Below are positions 12,901 to 27,900 of a DNA stretch of 64,000 nt, one piece after another. The DNA is from Atherix ibis. Its lineage: Eukaryota > Arthropoda > Insecta > Diptera > Athericidae. The notes under the pieces were generated by a model. That model worked only from the letters and a program-made list of their open reading frames with translations. It was not told the origin of the DNA and did not search any database. Made by a program: the position numbers and the translations under genes. Position 1 is the stretch's first letter; each line of letters opens with the position of its first letter. The stretch spans positions 59,554,220 to 59,618,219 of the forward strand of contig OY282609.1 of the NCBI GenBank assembly GCA_958298945.1, given 5' to 3'.

Positions 12901-15900
12901 GTATATTTCTAGTCACTGAATGACCTTCGGACTGCGGTGTTTTAAATATATGATCGATGTCAGTGTTTGACAATGTTCTTAAACACATATTGACGCATTT
13001 TCCAAAAATATTCACCAGGAAAACTCCGTCCAACGTGATTTTTCGTCACTGGCATGTGATTTTGGTTCCTTGTCATAAGGTTCTTAGTGCCTGTCATGGT
13101 TTTGTGGTTCCCAAGATGTGATTTTGAGTTTTTGCCACAAGATTGTTGGTCACTATCTAATGATGTTAGGTCCTTGTCACATGGTTTCTCTTCCTTGTAC
13201 GTGATTTTATGTTCCAGCTAATACATGATTTTTACTCCTTGAAATGTGCTTTTGGATCTCTAACACATGATTTTTTGTCCTGCCACGTGATGTTCGATCG
13301 CTCAAGCGTACCTTCATCTCATCCCAAATAACCTTTTCTGTATTCGAGCCACTTAAAAAATTTGGAAACCGTGGTTGGTAGCAGAGTTGAAAGTATTTGG
13401 ATAGGTTTAACGTTTTGGCTCCAAATCACGAATAGCTGTCGGTTGTCCAGACAATGGGGTACAGGTTTGCCGCTCTCAAAGTTATTTGTCGACCAACAAG
13501 TGGCCCAGTACTTAGCACAATTCAACATATCCTGTTTGGTTGCGTTAAGTAGTAATAAGAGTGTTGAGTAGGGCATTTGGAAATTGGGGCAATGAAAATT
13601 GGGAACCGATTAATAAACAGTATTCATGATCCATACCGCAATTCTGAGTACGTAAGCTTTTCAGAATCTGGACTGAACATACTACTCTCTCTCATAATTT
13701 TATATTAGGGCAACACCACCAATCGTTCTTTATGCCAGTTCTGTGATACTCATTTCATCAACACCCGCTATCTATTTGATTATCACCTGACCAACCATTT
13801 TTTCGCAAACAGGGTTCCTCCCAGAGTAGAATCCTAAATCCTCTTTTTAATCTTCTACAACATTCTTATCTGCTCCACAAAATAGATCAGTCTCATTTAG
13901 ATAAATTTCCACACGAACAATAAACTTGTTTGACCATACATGCAAGGTGCTTTAGGTATACTATTCTTAATTGTTTAACTTTTAAAATTCCTCTTTGTAT
14001 AAAAGCATAGAAATAACAATTATCATCATTATTTTTTTTTTGTTTATAGAATTAAGTATGTTGATGTATAACATAGAAAATTTCCAAATCAAACTTAATC
14101 GTTATGCGTAATTAAAATCAGACAAATTAACTTTTAACACCTTATCACTAAAAGTTACATAAATACCCCTAATAACCGGCATATCTAATAATGTCTATGT
14201 TAATATTTAATTTTTTAATGTTTATCTCGTGAATTCTTTTTTTTTTCTGTCTAATTTTTTTAGTTTTTTGAATTTCTTATCAATTCGGTTTAATAATGAA
14301 AATATTTGCGTTCACAGAAGAAAAAAAACCACAAAAAATTCAAATATTATTAATAGCACAAAAGCTTAATAGTTCTTATCAATTTTTATCATTTTGTGTT
14401 GTAGTCAAAATTTTTTTCAACTATTTCTAAAAAAAGTTTTTGGTAAGAAAATCCAATCTACCCCAAAATAAATTTGTGCAAATAGAGCGAATTGAATTTG
14501 AATTTTATATTTTCGCACAATCGCAAACAACAGGACAGGTTATCTGATTACAGCTTTAAAAAAAATGTTAAATGTAATTTTTCTACAAATTCAATTTTTT
14601 TATGGTTTTTCTAAATTTTTAAAAATTTATTTAAACACACTTCCAATCTTCATAAGTTTTCAAAATTTTACAATACTAAAACTAAAAATTCCACTATTAA
14701 TTTCGACAGTTAATTTTTTTATGAAAATCTCTAAAGTTAATTTTTTATGAAAATTTCCAAAAATAATTTTTTAGTAAAACTTTTTTCTAAATTTTCACAT
14801 CAAATTTTTTATTAAAATCTCCGCAATAAATTTTTTATTAAAATCTCCATAATGAATTTTTCAAAATTATTGTTTCATTAAAATTTTTAAAATTATTTTT
14901 TCACTCAAATTTACAATTAATTTTTAATTAAAATTTGCAAAATAAAGTATTTCAAAATCGTTTTTGATAATTCAAAATGTGGTGACAGATTTGGTAATTT
15001 TCATAAAGTAATTATTTTCGAGATTTCCTTTAGAACTTAATACTTTAATAGAAATAATTACAAAAAGTTATTTTTTATTTCTTTTTTTCAAATTCTATTT
15101 TATTGCCATTCGAAAGAATTAAGGTACGAACAATTTTAGTTTAGTTTCCATAAAACAAAAAACTTTTTATCATAATTCTATTTGGTCGATATTAATTATC
15201 TAGCAAAAATAGATCAACTAATATTTTGTAGCAGGCAGTAGGTAGTAGGTTGGTGGTGGGTGGATTATGGTTTTTGGATAGGAAAGATTTGCAAATTTTA
15301 GTCAGCAGCGAGTGTCTATTGGGTGTGATCGTATTCGTGTACATAATGTGTAATTAAGCAGTGACAGGTAAATTTCGAAATTCGACACACCCAAAAATCA
15401 TTGATTCTCGAATTGTTGGAAAACAAATCTAGAACGAGCAGACAATTGCCATACTCTGGGTAAAAGGTCATCCATAATTGTTCTTTTCTGTAATATAATA
15501 TCAATGTTTACGAGCAACTAGATAGTCTCAAAAATTGGTAAACAGACATTTTTGCTAACTGGTAAAAAAAAAATGTCTGTTCATTTTTGTACAATTTTCA
15601 CGCAATAATGTGATTTTAATGCTTCTCGATTTACTGGCCAATAACAAAACCGAAAAAAAGAACATTACACGTATTTTCTCATAGTCTATTTTTACTATCT
15701 TCATGATACGTTTTATGTACAAGTGTAGGTGACCTTTTAGGTATGAGTAGAAAATGATCTCATAAATCCTTGACCCGAAATTTTGTTCGCAAAAATAAAT
15801 TGAACAAAATGAACTGGTGGTCGTCATGACCAACACATTAACTCTTATATTGTATTTGTTATATCATCAAAATTCATATATGAGAGAATTTATGATAATA

Positions 15901-18900
15901 AATTCTAGTCACGGAATGCTTGATTATTTCTATTAAATACATAAACTAGCATGCATAGTATTAGAAATTAGTTCTTCGGAGAGAAAAAAGAATTAATTTA
16001 GGAAAAATTATCATTTACAAAGTTTTTTTTCTTCTGTAGGCGCTTTTGTTGAGCTGAAAGAAAATAAAAATTCGAATATAGGAAATTTCCGTTTGTATTG
16101 AAGTATTCATGAGTCATCTTTCGTGTTACTGTCCATTTTACTAGTTTAGTATAATAAATCTTATAAAATGAACTTTAAGGCTTAAAGGCTCCGGTTAATA
16201 TGACCGAACTGCTCATTGCTTCAATTTTGACGTACACATTTGTCTTGGAATGCTTTGAATTCGTTCATAGACTGTGGACCATAAAGCCAATTTAGCGTAC
16301 ACTCAATGGATTATTGCTTTATCAAATCTAGTCGATTATAAAAAGACATCTTTCTTAAGTAGGCATTCTAGCCTACTCCTTATTGTATTCAGAAAGGTCT
16401 CACACAAAACGTTCATGTTAACTTTGATGATTCAGTTTGAAACTATAGTAGAAACTTTGAAAAGTATATTAAACATTTTTGGCAGACATGTTGGATCCTT
16501 ATAAATTTAAAAGATTTCATTCTATCTTTTCAGAATAAATAAATAATAAACGATTTTTTATTTGCTTCTAAAATATAAGTAAGTAAAGCTCTAGTGATAT
16601 CGCTATTAGATCCTGTGGCAGTATCCGCCCTAATGTTTGCAGTGCCAGACCACGTGTTAGTGGTGTCAGACAACGTGCTCGCGATATCAGACCACGTGTC
16701 GACCATCTTGAAATTACGCAAGTTGTGTAGTTTCTTAGTGAAATGCACTTTCATTTATTGATTTTTTACAAATAACAAGAACTTACACAAAAAGTCAATT
16801 AGGAAAAAAAATCTTTAGTAAAAAAATTTGATAAAAGTTCCAAAAAGAAATAAGAATTAAACGAAGACAAAGTAAAATGTAGAAATAAATTTGTTATTTT
16901 AACTGAAAATCAGTTTTCTTTCCGTAAAAAACAAAACATCTCCAATCCTACTCCCCTTCAAAAAAAAAAAAAAAACTTCACTTCTCATCGAAATAAATAC
17001 TTTCCTTCCAATCAAGTGTTATCTTTTAATGGTAATTTATTTGATTATTTATAAATGGCGGAATATTTATTTATAAATATCGGTAACCTAGACAAATTGA
17101 ACTTTAAATAATGTAGAGTCAACATTTACTGATAACAGTGGATTCGTACAAAAAGTTTCACAGAAAATTCATTGACGTACAAAATTTTTACATAATTTCT
17201 AATAAAATCAAAAGAATTTCTTTAACGGTCTTCATATGGGAATTTAAGAGATACTTGCTCGCACTATGTTATCTATGATTGCCAAAATAACTTTAGAATT
17301 TTTTATTTTGAACATTGTTGTCCTCATTTTTTTTTCGCCGAACATAAAACAGAAAAAAAAGAAATTTGACGCAGAAAATAACTCACTTCAAAAATAACTG
17401 ATAATAATTGAATATTACCTTGTGCGCTGGATTTGATTACCAATTCTCATATTTAAATGAACTGTTTTTTTTCTGTAGTGTTTATTAAATTTCCGCCGTG
17501 ATTTATTTCGAAAACATTTCATAATGTATTATTTCGAAGAAAAAAAAACCAGAAATTCTTTTCGTAATGAGCTAATTTTGGGGCAATTAAATGAAAAACA
17601 TAATAATGCTACTCAATTTATGATAATTCTTGTTAAATGATGCTTAATTGAGCGTGCAGTAAAAATGTTTTGTCCAAACTTTGATTAAATTCGATTGGTG
17701 AGTAATCATAGCTAATAATGTGCAAAAAAAAGGTGTTATAATAATAAATGTGAACGGCATGAAAAGCTTTTTTCGAACGTAGTAATATGCTGACAGGTGT
17801 CCTCAATGCGTTTTTTTTTTTTGTTGAAATTTTCGTTTTTGTTTATTATACATTTTTAAAAAAATTCCCAATTTTTTAGTTATCAGAAACGAAACAGTAC
17901 CAGCAGTTCTAGCAATTTTTGTAGAAAAAAGCTTTTCTATTTTGTACAAATCATAGGTCAAAGCAGTATGTCTAATCTGCAAAAAGGATTCATCATCTTT
18001 ATCTTTAAAAATTTCTTATCCTTTCTCGACGAGAATTTTATATGGATAGAGATGCTAAATCCTTTTTTTAGCTGCGAGAGGTGATATAGTTTTTGATTAT
18101 AGTATGAGAATTGGGTAATTATAAAAGTACAGGTATGAATTCCATCGGAGATGTCCGACGTGCTCATTTGTACAGTCTGATAAAAGTTTTACAACTTTAA
18201 CTGTATGCTCACAGTACGCGAGAATTAGTAGAAATTAGTCTATTTCAGTTAAACAGCATTTTGGGTAATGAGCTGATAGGACTGGCGGAGAACGGTCTCC
18301 CATGTTCTGTACTCATTGGAATTCCTGATGTCCACATCTGCTAACGAAATGACACTTTCATTAGCCATGCGTAGGCAAACAGACTGGACCAACGATGGAA
18401 CTGTTTCTATTCGCTCGAAGCCTCAACGGTTCCACATTCAAGACCTCTTTTTAATTTTCTTAAACACTTGAATGTGCTTTATAAATTCTATCAATCTCCG
18501 AATTTTTCCTTCTATTAACTATCGATCCCAGCTTCACTAAGGAAGCTTTTAACGCAAGCCTCCAAGCCCACACGATACATGGAGTCGCCGAATAGCCTTA
18601 TTTTTATGATGCTGCATAATGGATTCTGGCTCTTATTGTGTCACACACCTTACACACGAACAACCATAACCAAATGAACTCTAGCTAATTAATAAGCACT
18701 TTTTTTAAAGCATTTTACGTGTATTTTAGAAATTAACTAAATAACAGACATTTAGTTGTCAAAGAAAAAATGCACAGAGCCCTGCCTGCATGTGGTAGAG
18801 TTGCACCCAGAAAAGATGCACTTTTAATCAGATCCATACAATTTAGTATACAAAATTGTACGGTTTAATCGTTTATTTTATTTCTGGTTTATTTAAGAAG

Positions 18901-21900
18901 TATGCTAAACTGGTTAGTTTGATGAAGAACCTGCTTTTTTTTATTACTATAAACTCAAAATATTTTCATGTTTTTAGATATAAAATAAGAATTCCACTTT
19001 AAAAAAAAAATACCCAAATAAATTTTTCATTTTTTTTTCTTTCTTTTAAATAATATATTAAAAGCCTGTTCAAATTGGTAATGAATAAAGTATCACCGTC
19101 AGAAATTGTTGAAAGGTATTTTCAATTGTTGCTGGTTGAATGTTGATTGATTTTTGTTAATGCCCGCGTTGCGGCTTACTCAGTTTTAACCACTTGCCTA
19201 TCTTATTATGTTATGAATTTATTTATTTTTTGCCATTAATTATTATTTTTTTTTATTATATTCTTTATTATATAATAACTGCTAATAGTTTATGCTGTAC
19301 ACGTATTAATTACTAATACTCTACACTTCAGCAAAAAAAATGTGGTCGTATTACAGTAAATATTTTTTTAGTTTTTAATTAATTCGCCGGAAATTAAATA
19401 TGCAGCATTTTTTTTGTATGTGAATATTTAGTTGTTTAAATACTGTAAATATTTGTGGTCTTAGATAACGAGTATCTGTGAAATATTATTTTCTGATCCA
19501 ACAAATATTTTACCAACAAAATTTTTTAATATTGTTCATTTTGGACTTGAATACGATATTCTTTAAACTCTCAAATAGTATCGAGGTCGTATTACTATCA
19601 AATTAGTCTTTAGTGTCCATAAGGGCAAATGCGCTAGAATTTTTCTTTAATTCCCTTCTCAGATGTACTTTAACTCTACCCTTTTCCGGGACCGGACTCC
19701 GGGGTTTTTTTTTGATAATTTTTCGAAAACTCGTAATTAAAAAAGATCTTTTTTTTATTAAAACTTAGTGTTATATTACATAATTTGTATGTGCCGGAAA
19801 CAAGTATTGTTGAATTAAAAGTTCTGAATTATTTTAGAATTTTTTTTTTTTAAAATAAATTCCAAATTTAAAAAGGAGTCTAACTTTTTTAAGATCTTTA
19901 AAAATTGTATTTCTTAAAGCATTGAAAATTTGTAAATTTCTTTTAAAAGCTTGAACAAAATTTTTTTTTTTTTTAATTAGACATTTTTTGAAGCAAATTT
20001 CAAAGTTTTATTATTCTGCAAAAATTGAAGTAGTTTTTTGGAGTAGTTTTTAATAATTTTCTAGTGCCTAATTTTGTATTTCCATGAAAATGTATGCGAA
20101 ATTTTAAACAAGTCAATAGTAGCCGCTATAGACATTAAATTGTTTGACATCTTTTTTTAAAAGGATTATTTTTTACAATCCGAATTTTTGATGTATTTAA
20201 AAAAAAAGGTTAATATCTAAAAATCAGAATTGAGAAAAGATAATTTGTTATCAAAATTAAGGGTATTTTCTACTATTTTTGAACCATTTTCCTTTTTTTT
20301 TTTAAAAAAAAAAACTGGATTGAACGTTCAAAAAATTTCTCATTAAATAGCCTTTAAAAAATAATCTTTTGATAGCTTTAATAATTGAATTTTTCACCAA
20401 CAAAATATTACTAGATTTTTCTTTTAAAATATTATTTTTTATAAATATTCTTTTTTAATACAAAATTCCTCTCATATTCAGTATTGTTGCCGTAAAAAAA
20501 AACCAATAATAAACATTTGCCATCAAGATGCTTTCTAAAATACGGGAGCAAAATATATTTTTGAAATTACTGTTTTTTTTTATAAAAGTATTATTTTAAC
20601 AATACAAGTTAACAATACACATAAATACTCGTCGTTCGATGGGAAAACTTTCAAAGCATCTGGTTTAGTACTACCAGCCTAAATGTGTGTGTATTATTGA
20701 CACATTCGATTCGATGTGGAGTACATTTTTTAATTACAAATAAAAATTTATTCCACATCGAATCGAATGTGTCAATAATACTGAATATATTCTAGAGCTT
20801 AATTTATCGTCCATAGCCAGAAAAAAAAATATCATTTAGAAAAAAGCTAAATTCAAATGATTGATGGTGTTGGAGAGGTTTTCATTTTAGAAAAAATAGA
20901 AAAACAGTAATAGTGATCGGAGAGCTTATTTCCTATAAGCTAACAAACAAACACGATACGTAAATTAATTCTTCTAGTTTAACATGAAGTTTAGACTCGT
21001 AAATAATTTATTCACTATCATTACTAATTCTATAGCCAATTTAAAAAAACTTCTTGTATTTCTGTACAGTTGTTTTATAGCTTCTTTTCTCTTTCTTCTT
21101 TTTTATTTAATATAATAGCTTATAAAACAGTTGAGAGAAAAAAGGTATGCCAGAGACTAAAAATTATACTATACAGATAGTATGGTAGTGTATTCGTTTG
21201 TTTCTATACTCATAAGTACGTACACATAAGTATAAATGTGAAATCTACACTCCCAAATAAGAAGCATTTTTGACTATACACGTAGATACTTAAAAATAGA
21301 TTACTTTGCAATAATTTCTTTTATTTCTTTCAAATATTTTTGAATGCGGTTTTTTTCTGAACTAATCCAACTACCCACCCCCTTCTCTCAAAAAAAAAAA
21401 TACATTCACCAAAAAATACATGGTCAACATTGACTACATACATAGTCTCCGAAAGTTGATCGTTTATGAATATTTTTTCTTTTCCCCCTTCTCTAACTAA
21501 TAAATTATTATTTGAAGAAAGTAGATGCGTGGTTTAGTATTTAAAAAAAAAACAACTACAATAAATGTAGAAATGCAAAGAAAAAAATTAAAGAAAAAGT
21601 ACAACAAAAAATAATACAATACAATTTTTAAGCGGAAAGAAACTTGAACACACCTGTGTATATATTTACACAGGTATGTGGAAGAGACAGTTTTTTTACC
21701 ATCACTCTACCATTTTGTATAAAACAATAACTAAAGCCAATAAACTCGAATTCATTAAAATGAAATTTTTATTCGTACTGTACCCCAACAAAACTAGTTT
21801 ATTTAAATTTTCACATTAAACGTACTTTAAATTTTCAAATAATTTTTATGCATGGCTTCAAGTATTTTACAAATACCTAGCCCCAAATAAAAAAATATTA

Positions 21901-24900
21901 GCTTTTACAAAAAAATAAGCTTTTTTAGACAAAGCCATTTAGACCATTAACAAATTTTATTGATGATCAGTATTACTTCTACCAAATGTTATGGATCAGA
22001 GAGTTTACAAAAAAAAATCCAATATAAAAAATACCTTACGCAACCTATAAATAATATTTGCGTTTGTTAGTATGCTCCAATACTACTCTATAAATACCAT
22101 CAATGCATAAATATAGTACGTATAGATGTTGTGTTCGAATGTGTTAAGTATTCACACTTAAACATTTTTTTACATAGATTATTAGTGTTAAAAAAAAATC
22201 TTGTCTCAACTTTTTAGTATCTACTTAAAAACCAATACTATTAAAATAAAGTAATTTATGGCAACAAACGAAAAAAAAAATTGAAAAATTGATAAAAAAG
22301 AGAAAAACTATTTGACTGGTACGTCCTACAAACGAATCTTTGGATTATTCAGGTCTCTGTCTCTCACCACACATTTTCTATAGTATCTTTTTTTGAGGCC
22401 TTCATATACTAACTCCTCTTCTTCAAATTTTGTGTATTTTTTTTTTCTACCCCAATTTTTGTATTATTTTTTTTTATCAATTTTAATTAGGAAAATGAGA
22501 AAAAAAAGCAACTTCTATTTTTATTATTGTTAAAACATACAAAATATAGAATATGTTATTGCCAAAAAACTATTTATAAAAATTTCTCTTTTACTCTGTT
22601 CCTTGATGGGTCGAGCCGGGTGAATTCGGTGAAGACACTTAGAAAAAATTGCGTATTTCTTAAAAATCAGTCGGTGAAATAAAAATAGAAATTTTTATTT
22701 TTAATTTTCAATTTGCCTGTTTTAAAAGTGAAGGGATGGGTGAGTTGTGGTAGCGGTAGTAAGTATCGTTTATTAATGTCATAATTTAAAAGGAGAAAAA
22801 AATCATAGACTTAAAAAAAAATGTGCCGGTTTAGAAACAGAAATAAATTCAAATAAATTTTGTGTCTCCAAATTTTTTACGTACGTATGTGTATGTATAT
22901 CTATTCGGCGATGCAAATGACATTTTTCATCGAATATTTTTGTTTATAAAAGTTAAAGAATTTTATCGAATTAATTTTTTTTGTTAATGCAAAAACAACG
23001 GAAAATTCCATATGTTATTTTTTAATGTTGGAATAAATTTTCCAAATTTTTCGTCCAATTAGACATCGAGGTATTTTTTAACAAAGTTTCGAAATTTTAC
23101 GTAAAACACCTACAAATGGCCTCATGGTTGTGACGCTATAAAATGGCATCTGGTTCTGGTCTAAAAGACCTTACATACAAACAAAACAAACTAAATATGT
23201 CCAAATTAACTTATTAGACCGGTAAATATTCATAAAAGTAAATATTAGACTGGTTTCTAAAAATAGGAATTGGTATTTTGAAAAAGGCTTAAATTCGTTG
23301 GGTTGAGCTTCGGAATTGAATATTCGTTCAATAATATTTGAGCCTTTTTAAAAAAATTTTATGGAAAATTCCGATTTCAAAAAGAAGTTCTCCAAAACTC
23401 TAATATTTGCCAAAAATTATTTGGGTCGTGAATGTAGCATTGAAATTTTGTATTTTTTGATAAATTTTTTAGGATAATTTTTATTTTCATAAAATTTTCT
23501 AAATTTTCTTTCGGTAAAAGTATTTGAAAAAAAAAAAATTCGACAATTTTCCAGAAATTTAAATTTTTATGAAATTTTTTTTTGTTACGAAATTTTCATT
23601 CACAAATACAAAATTTCAAAAATTGTTTTTAATTAATTTTTATAATATTTTCTTTCTTGCTAAAAAAAATCTTGTTTCGAAAACTAATATTCCGCCATAA
23701 TTTTTATTAAGTTGCAAAAATAATATAAAATTTCGGATTTTAGATCTGTTGCGAGAGAATTTTTTCCAAAAAAATTAATAACATTTTTAATTTTCAATTC
23801 TTCATTAAAAATTAAGCAATATTTGAATATTTTGAAATATTACATATACAAAATGAAAATGTATTAATAAAATTGATCATTTTAGAATTTCAAATCATTG
23901 TTGCTGTATGTTGGAAATAAAAGTTTAGATATATTGAAAATATTTACTGGGTGTTGGAAATAAAATTAGAAAATTAAAGAACGTTAAGATCAACAGGATA
24001 ACGGCACCTTGACTGACATTGCCGTGGCATGCTTGTAAGGAACACACCCTTATAAGAAAGAAAAAATCATGCCAAAAAGAAGAATTGCGAAAAAATGTCA
24101 TTGAATCATGGAATTTTCTGACACCCTAAATCGTCCGAAAATTCCATACGCGCTCTATTCAGAACTTCGGCGATGAACAAATTACCAAAACTATCGTCAA
24201 GGCTACCATAACAAACTCCAAACTTGATGAGATTAATGATAAAAACAATACATTATTTGGATTAGAAAAAGTTTGATAACAAATAATGGAAAATAAAAAT
24301 AATTGTCAAGATAATAAGATAAACTATGGAATAAGATAATTTTGATATTATTTGCAGCAGTGTTTATCATATTAAAAATACAACATAAAAAATTAAGTAT
24401 ATACAAACAGTTTAAAAATATAACTCGATGTTTAAATAAGTGTAAATGTGTTCTTTTCGTAATTATTGTATAATCACAGAAATTTTTAAATAAATAAAAT
24501 TCGACGATATGAAATCCCCTCGTATACACGTACATAAATTTATATAAGAATATTTTCTTACATAAGTCGTCGAATATGTATTTTATTAATTCTTTTTCAC
24601 TTTATTTCGGTCCAAATGACATATGTCAATGTTTATCAATTAAGTAATTTTTCGTTAAAGTCCAAATAAGCAAATGTTAATAAAAATATTAGTTGAAATT
24701 TTTATTGTTATTTAAAACTTTTAAGGGGATGAGCTGGTGAGGTCACGAATAAAATTTTATTCAAATGATGATGAACATGTGATCTCCGTCACTCTGTCTC
24801 TCTCTCCTTCTCTGAAATGTGTTGAGTAATTTTCCATGCCGTTTCTCTCCCCTCAATTTATGGGGTCAAAAAAAAAAGTAAACAATCGTTATTGTACACG

Positions 24901-27900
24901 AGTAATAACAATACCAATAGACTCTAGTACGTAATATTATTAATTTAAATAATCATCAGCTCGTATAATCAATATAAGAATTTGAGAAGCAACATTTGAA
25001 CATGTGTCCTCGAACGGGTATGTGTACATACGTGTATGGATATTATTATACGGTTTCCTTGTCATATTTTAGAAGCTGTGCATTTTTTCTCTCTATTCAT
25101 TCTCTATTATTTCTATTTTTTGTGGTATTTTAAATTTGCAATAAAATTCTTCAAGAATATTTTTATTTGAATATCTTTAATGGAATTACGTCTTTTATCA
25201 TTTCGGTTTTTGATAGTTTCTTTTTATGTTTTTTTTTGTTTTTTTTTTTTGATATTCGCAATATTGTGCTATCAAAAAAAAATAAAAAATCACCTTCAAA
25301 ATCATATGATTCAAAATTGTTGCGAATTACTAAAAATCTCTGATTACATAAGATGAAAATTATTATATTCAAAAAATCATTTGATTCTTTTTGTTTTATT
25401 TATTTCCTATGGTCATGAAGAATATCTTTAAATTGAAATAAATGCACCACATTTCAATTTATAATATCAGCCATATTGGAATTTTTCAATTCGTTTCTCT
25501 GGTGAAAATAGTTTTCACCACAATTTTAGGTGATATTTTCTCTAGGCATGATGTATTTTTTGGTTCTCCCTCTACTAACTCTGTTCTTCTCTTTCAGACC
25601 AAAGATAAACTATTGTCAAAAATTTTCCATTGTCAAATTTTAAAACGATTAAAAATAGTTTCTGTGCCTTTTTTTTTCAACAAAAAAAAAAACAGCCTTT
25701 CAAATTTAACAAAATTAAAATTTCAAAAAAAAAATTATTTTTAATAACTTTTTTGATTTCAGAATAATTAAAAACTCGTGTTTTTAAATGGAATTTTTTT
25801 TTATCGAACTAGAATTGACACTTGGGGTTTGTTTGCATGCAAGATCGCTTAATATGCACCACGGGCTTCTAGTTATCGTGTGCGTAGATGTTACCAGTCT
25901 GATAAGCAAAGCTAAATCAATTGAAATTAGTTTATTAAATTTTTTTGGAGCATGTTAGTATATTCGATCATGTCAAAAATGTGACTTGGATATGAAATTA
26001 TTGTATCTAAGAGCTGAACAATGGTGGGAACACACTTCGAAAAGGAAATTTAAGTTTGCTGACATTCGTTTAAGTTGTGGGGAAAGTAAAATACCATAGA
26101 ATTAGTAGACTTCTGTGGTTTCCAAAAATAAATTTGTAGATAAGAGCAGTGTGTCCTATTTGGATTCTGAGCAAGACGCTAAAAAGCACTATCTGTTTGT
26201 TCAGTCTGACGTGTTTGCTTTTCTATTAGTAAGCGGGGCAGATTGGGGATAATTTTGAATTTCGAATGCCAGCTAACAGATCACCACGCTCGTTTCTCAT
26301 AATTCCTACATGTCCCAGAGTAGGTTATGTTGAATTTCGCTGAGTACAGGATTACTCAATGGGCCGCGAATAGCGTTCGTCAGTACATATGACGATGTTG
26401 TGTCATTAATTGGAATTAACATATAACTCGCCGTTTTTATTGCCCATAACTCTGCACAGTACGGAGCCGCCTTGCACAGAAAGACCCCACAATAAAAATC
26501 ACGGCCTTCGGTGACATTGACTTTGATAACTGCGAAGTAACTTGTATTGAGGTAGGTCGCTTCATCCTTGAACAGGAATAACATTCTTCGAACCCGTCCG
26601 ACTATTCGAGGAAAAGTTTTTCTGTAGATAGGCGGGTCTGTACGAGTAACTTGCCTTCTAAAACTATCTAGAGACTTAGATATTTTCAACACTGCTCATA
26701 ACCGCCGGTTCCAATCTCGGTGAGGATGGGAAGTTTGGAATGAAGAAATATTGAGATTATTAAAAATATAGAGGATGAACATCCTTGAATATTGAGGGTG
26801 CTAATAATAGTTTTAAGTATATTAAGGAAGGAATAATTGGCAAAGCAAACGTTATTACGGTTTTATCAGACTCGGGTTTTGTGAAGGTGAAGAAAGACGG
26901 TTTTTCATCCAGCTTCGATTAGGATAAAGTTTACCGGAGCAGTCCACCAGTGCCCCACTGGTAACCACCGCAAATTTTTTTAAATAAAATGTTTTTTTCC
27001 AAAATTGTTAACATATTTTTCTAGAGACAGTATTATTTCTGCGACCTCTAATAATATTACCTAACCTAACTGCCACCCGCCCCCGCCTCCACAACTCATA
27101 TACATGTAGAACCAGATATTAGAATAGTCCTACGGTATTCTTTGCTTGTCGTAACAGGGGAATAATAGGGAGAATTAGGGATGTTTGCGAACCTAGAATT
27201 ATTGTCCAAAGTTTTCTCAATCCTTCTAGATAATCAGATTTTTTTTTCTTAAACCTCAACCTCTGTTAGCAGTTATTTTTTATTTTATTTTTGTGAGGAT
27301 TTATTCAATCCTTCTTATTTATTAAATGTTATACAATTTACTACTTTTCAAATCATTTTGTTTGCATTCGTTTTATTTACATTCCATTTCGTTCGGTGCC
27401 CGGTCGTCATAAGATAATGAATCAGAACCGCACCCTTATAAGTCACTCCTTATCAAGCTACTAAAACAAAAAAAAACATTTTTCAACCCTCAATGGTACA
27501 ATTTTTATACTGCAAAACAAAAGTTTAATTATATCTGTGTGAAAAATAGTTTTTACGGAGTTCTTTGTTTATTGCTATTTTTTTTTAACAAAGTGGTGAG
27601 GTGAACTACTTAAATGATGAGGTGAACTTTTTGGATAGAATTGCCTAGGGAAAGAATGTCCGATAGTCTTTTTTTTTGGTGGAACGAGGAGGTGGTTTCT
27701 TTTAGAATTATTTAATAGTAAATGGATAGCCAAGAATACAGTACGTGATAAAGGACAAAAATATGGTAACAGTCTTTAAAGCGCCTATAATTGCCTTTTG
27801 ACTTAAAAAAGAGTTTTCTTTATTTTTTGGCTTTTGACTTAAAAAAAAGGTTTCTTTATTATATACATAGAAACGAGTCAAAATTCAGTTTTACTTATTT

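Noticed and set aside
13319..13576. Paired open frames on both strands (85 and 69 codons)
   Set aside because: Possibly an old transposon scrap, but no transposase motif can be identified.
16530..16754. Thr/Ser/Asp-rich minus-strand frame that looks like a repetitive protein
   Set aside because: The repetition is explained by a DNA minisatellite; there is no start context or partner exon.
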